NCBI GenBank assembly: GCA_002320935.1
Contig: DCLG01000043.1
Coordinates: 3,574-11,569, forward strand
DNA from: Pedobacter sp. UBA1654
GTDB taxonomy: Bacteria; Bacteroidota; Bacteroidia; Sphingobacteriales; Sphingobacteriaceae
DNA length: 7,996 bases
Direction of reading: 5' to 3'
This document shows, one piece after another, positions 6,779 through 7,996 of this stretch (position 1 is its first letter; every line of letters begins with the position of its first letter). Made by a program: the position numbers and the translations under genes. A model generated the notes under the pieces. It made no database searches and was not told the origin of the DNA. It saw only the letters and a program-made list of their open reading frames with translations.

Positions 6779-7856
6779 TTAAAATTCCATTAAGTATGCC
6801 TTCAGGAATTCGTTAAGGTCTCCGTCAAGTACACCCTGGGCATTAGATGTTTCGTAGTTGGTACGAAGGTCTTTCACCAGTTTATAAGGGTGCAGTACAT
6901 AATTTCGGATCTGCGATCCCCATTCAATCTTCTTTTTCGATCCTTCAATCAGTGCAGTAGCTTCCATGCGTTTTCGCATTTCCGCTTCATAAAGCTGCGA
7001 TTTCAGTAAACGCATGGCATTTTCTTTATTCTGCAGCTGTGAACGCGACTCCTGGTTCTTGATCACAATACCGGAAGGTTTGTGGTATAAACGAACTGCG
7101 GTTTCCACCTTGTTCACGTTCTGCCCACCCGCACCACCGGAGCGGAATGTTTCAAATTCTATATCCGAATCCTTCACATCAATTTCAATGGAATCATCCA
7201 CGAGCGGATATACATACACGGATGCAAAAGATGTATGTCTGCGGGCGTTGGAATCGAACGGAGAAATTCGCACCAATCGATGCACACCGTTTTCGCCTTT
7301 GAGGTAACCGTAGGAGAATTCACCGGCAAACTGAAGTGTTACAGACTTAATACCTGCGACCTCGCCTTCCTGTGAGTCCTGTTCGGTAACTTTGTAGCCG
7401 TTTTTCTCGCCCCACATGATGTACATACGCATCAACATGGCTGCCCAGTCGCAACTTTCGGTACCACCAGCCCCTGCAGTGATTTGCATTACCGCATGCA
7501 GCTGATCTTCCTTGCTGCTGAGCATATTTTTGAGCTCTAAATCTTCAATAGCTGCAAGACACTTCTCGTATTGTTCCTGCATCTCTTCAGCACTGGCATC
7601 ACCAGCAAGCATAAACTCGAAGAGCACCTCTGTGTCTTCCAACATGGCATTTACCTGTTGCCATGCATCTGTCCATACTTTCATACTGTTCAATGAAGCA
7701 AGGTGTTTTTCAGCCTTCCTGGGATCATCCCAGAAATCTGGCGCCAGCGTAAGCTGCTGCGCGATATAAATATCTTCTAGTCGGTTTTCGACGTCAAAGA
7801 TGCCTCCTCAGCGACGCTACTCTGTCCCTTAAATCCTGTATTTGTTCTTTAGTCAT
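6779..7856 (-). CDS. prfB: Peptide chain release factor 2 (RF2), 358 aa, made by +1 programmed frameshift
   Basis: RF2 recognises UAA and UGA stop codons and triggers peptide release on the ribosome. Translation starts at the ATG at 7856 and runs 20 codons ([10 protein letters not shown]... ending RRHL) to an in-frame TGA at 7796-7794. A +1 shift there (skipping one T) continues as [10 protein letters not shown] and yields a 358-residue protein, close to the usual RF2 length. Domain marks, numbered on the full product: the stop-codon-reading tripeptide SPF at 198-200 within [15 protein letters not shown], and the catalytic GGQ at 243-245 within [13 protein letters not shown]. Ser occupies the position equivalent to E. 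coli residue 246. The SPF rather than a PxT motif separates it from RF1. Regulation is autogenous: low RF2 slows termination at the leader TGA and favours the shift. The downstream frame alone would lack the first 54 residues, so annotating from an internal start such as 7693 would truncate the protein. Confidence 0.97.
7793..7808 (-). promoter_or_regulatory. prfB +1 programmed frameshift site
   Basis: On the minus strand the sequence is AGGAGG (7808-7803), CAT, the slippery CTT (7799-7797), then TGA followed by C (7796-7793). Spacing and order are the same as in the E. coli prfB site (AGGGGG TAT CTT TGA C). The internal Shine-Dalgarno-like AGGAGG is a perfect match to the anti-Shine-Dalgarno, the slippery codon lets tRNA-Leu re-pair on TTT, and the weak TGAC context slows termination. 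Confidence 0.96.
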
Positions 7857-7860
7857 ATTT

Positions 7861-7868
7861 CAAAGTTA
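7861..7868 (-). promoter_or_regulatory. Perfect -7 box (TAACTTTG) four bases before the prfB start
   Basis: On the minus strand TAACTTTG matches TAnnTTTG, is followed by AAAT and then the ATG at 7856. A T-rich TGTTTT lies about 19 bases upstream of the box where the -33 element would be. Predicted transcription would start at or next to the ATG, so the mRNA would be leaderless or nearly so. Confidence 0.5.
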
Positions 7869-7943
7869 TAATAATTCTGATAAAACAGGCATCTAAAGCG
7901 GTGCGTAATGATCCGCTTTTCAGTCGGAAATGGTTCGTGTATT

Positions 7944-7996
7944 GTTCGCCTGTTGTTCGCTTCGAGGCGAAGGAAAGGCGAAGGAAAGGCGAACGA
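7944..7996. repeat. GGCGAA/TTCGCC repeat cluster upstream of prfB, continuing past the window
   Basis: An 11-bp unit GGCGAAGGAAA occurs twice in tandem (7966-7987) and begins a third time (7988-7993). GTTCGCC (7944-7950) is the exact reverse complement of GGCGAAC (7988-7994), so the block can fold back on itself; a related GTTCGC lies between. It is non-coding as far as can be seen and ends at the window edge, so its full extent is unknown. Confidence 0.6.

Noticed and set aside
7512..7769. Plus-strand open frame of 85 codons rich in Ser and Cys, antisense to prfB.
   Set aside because: Antisense to conserved RF2 sequence; its composition is what the reverse complement of a charged, helical coding region gives.
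7694..7856. Possibility that prfB is a pseudogene broken by the TGA at codon 21.
   Set aside because: The break is at the exact recoding context of known prfB genes and the downstream frame is intact, so it is regulation, not decay.

Overview
The window looks like a chromosomal stretch from a member of the Bacteroidota, most likely the Sphingobacteriaceae (Pedobacter/Mucilaginibacter-like). This rests on four observations: the genes for alternative complex III (ACIII) with a Bacteroidota-type ActA and an ActB carrying the long Tat leader; several TAnnTTTG promoter boxes upstream of genes; weak or absent Shine-Dalgarno sequences at start codons; and small membrane proteins of a type common in this phylum. 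The genus assignment is an inference. I see no mobile element, CRISPR array, rRNA or tRNA. Most of the window is ordinary core-genome content, and I did not find a new multi-gene system.

Layout. Positions 1-2995 (minus strand) hold the start of the ACIII operon. actA encodes a membrane-anchored cytochrome with six CXXCH haem sites. It is followed 44 bp later by actB, a Tat-exported molybdopterin-oxidoreductase-like/Fe-S subunit cut off by the window edge. A well-formed Bacteroidota promoter lies about 80 bp before actA. A 13-bp hairpin separates it from the upstream gene, a deoxyhypusine-synthase-family protein (3249-4229, minus). Next is a class I SAM-dependent methyltransferase (4317-5099, minus). 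It is divergently paired, across only 38 bp, with a SirB1/transglutaminase-like protein (5138-6007, plus). Two small membrane proteins follow on the plus strand (6104-6286 and 6283-6678), overlapping by 4 bases. They converge on prfB (6779-7856, minus), with an imperfect inverted repeat between them that probably ends transcription from both sides.

prfB, peptide chain release factor 2, is split into a 20-codon leader frame and a main frame. They are joined by a textbook +1 programmed frameshift site (AGGAGG, three bases, CTT TGA C), so the full product is 358 residues. Upstream of prfB, at the window edge, lies a short intergenic repeat built on GGCGAA/TTCGCC.

Functional links. actA and actB work together: ACIII oxidises menaquinol and passes electrons through its haems to a terminal oxidase. 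The remaining genes look like unrelated housekeeping or lineage-specific genes with no visible shared pathway. The points most worth a second look are the altered active site of the deoxyhypusine-synthase homologue, two promoter boxes so close to start codons that the mRNAs should be leaderless or nearly so, and a strong internal Shine-Dalgarno used for prfB frameshifting in a phylum whose ribosomes largely ignore such sequences at initiation.
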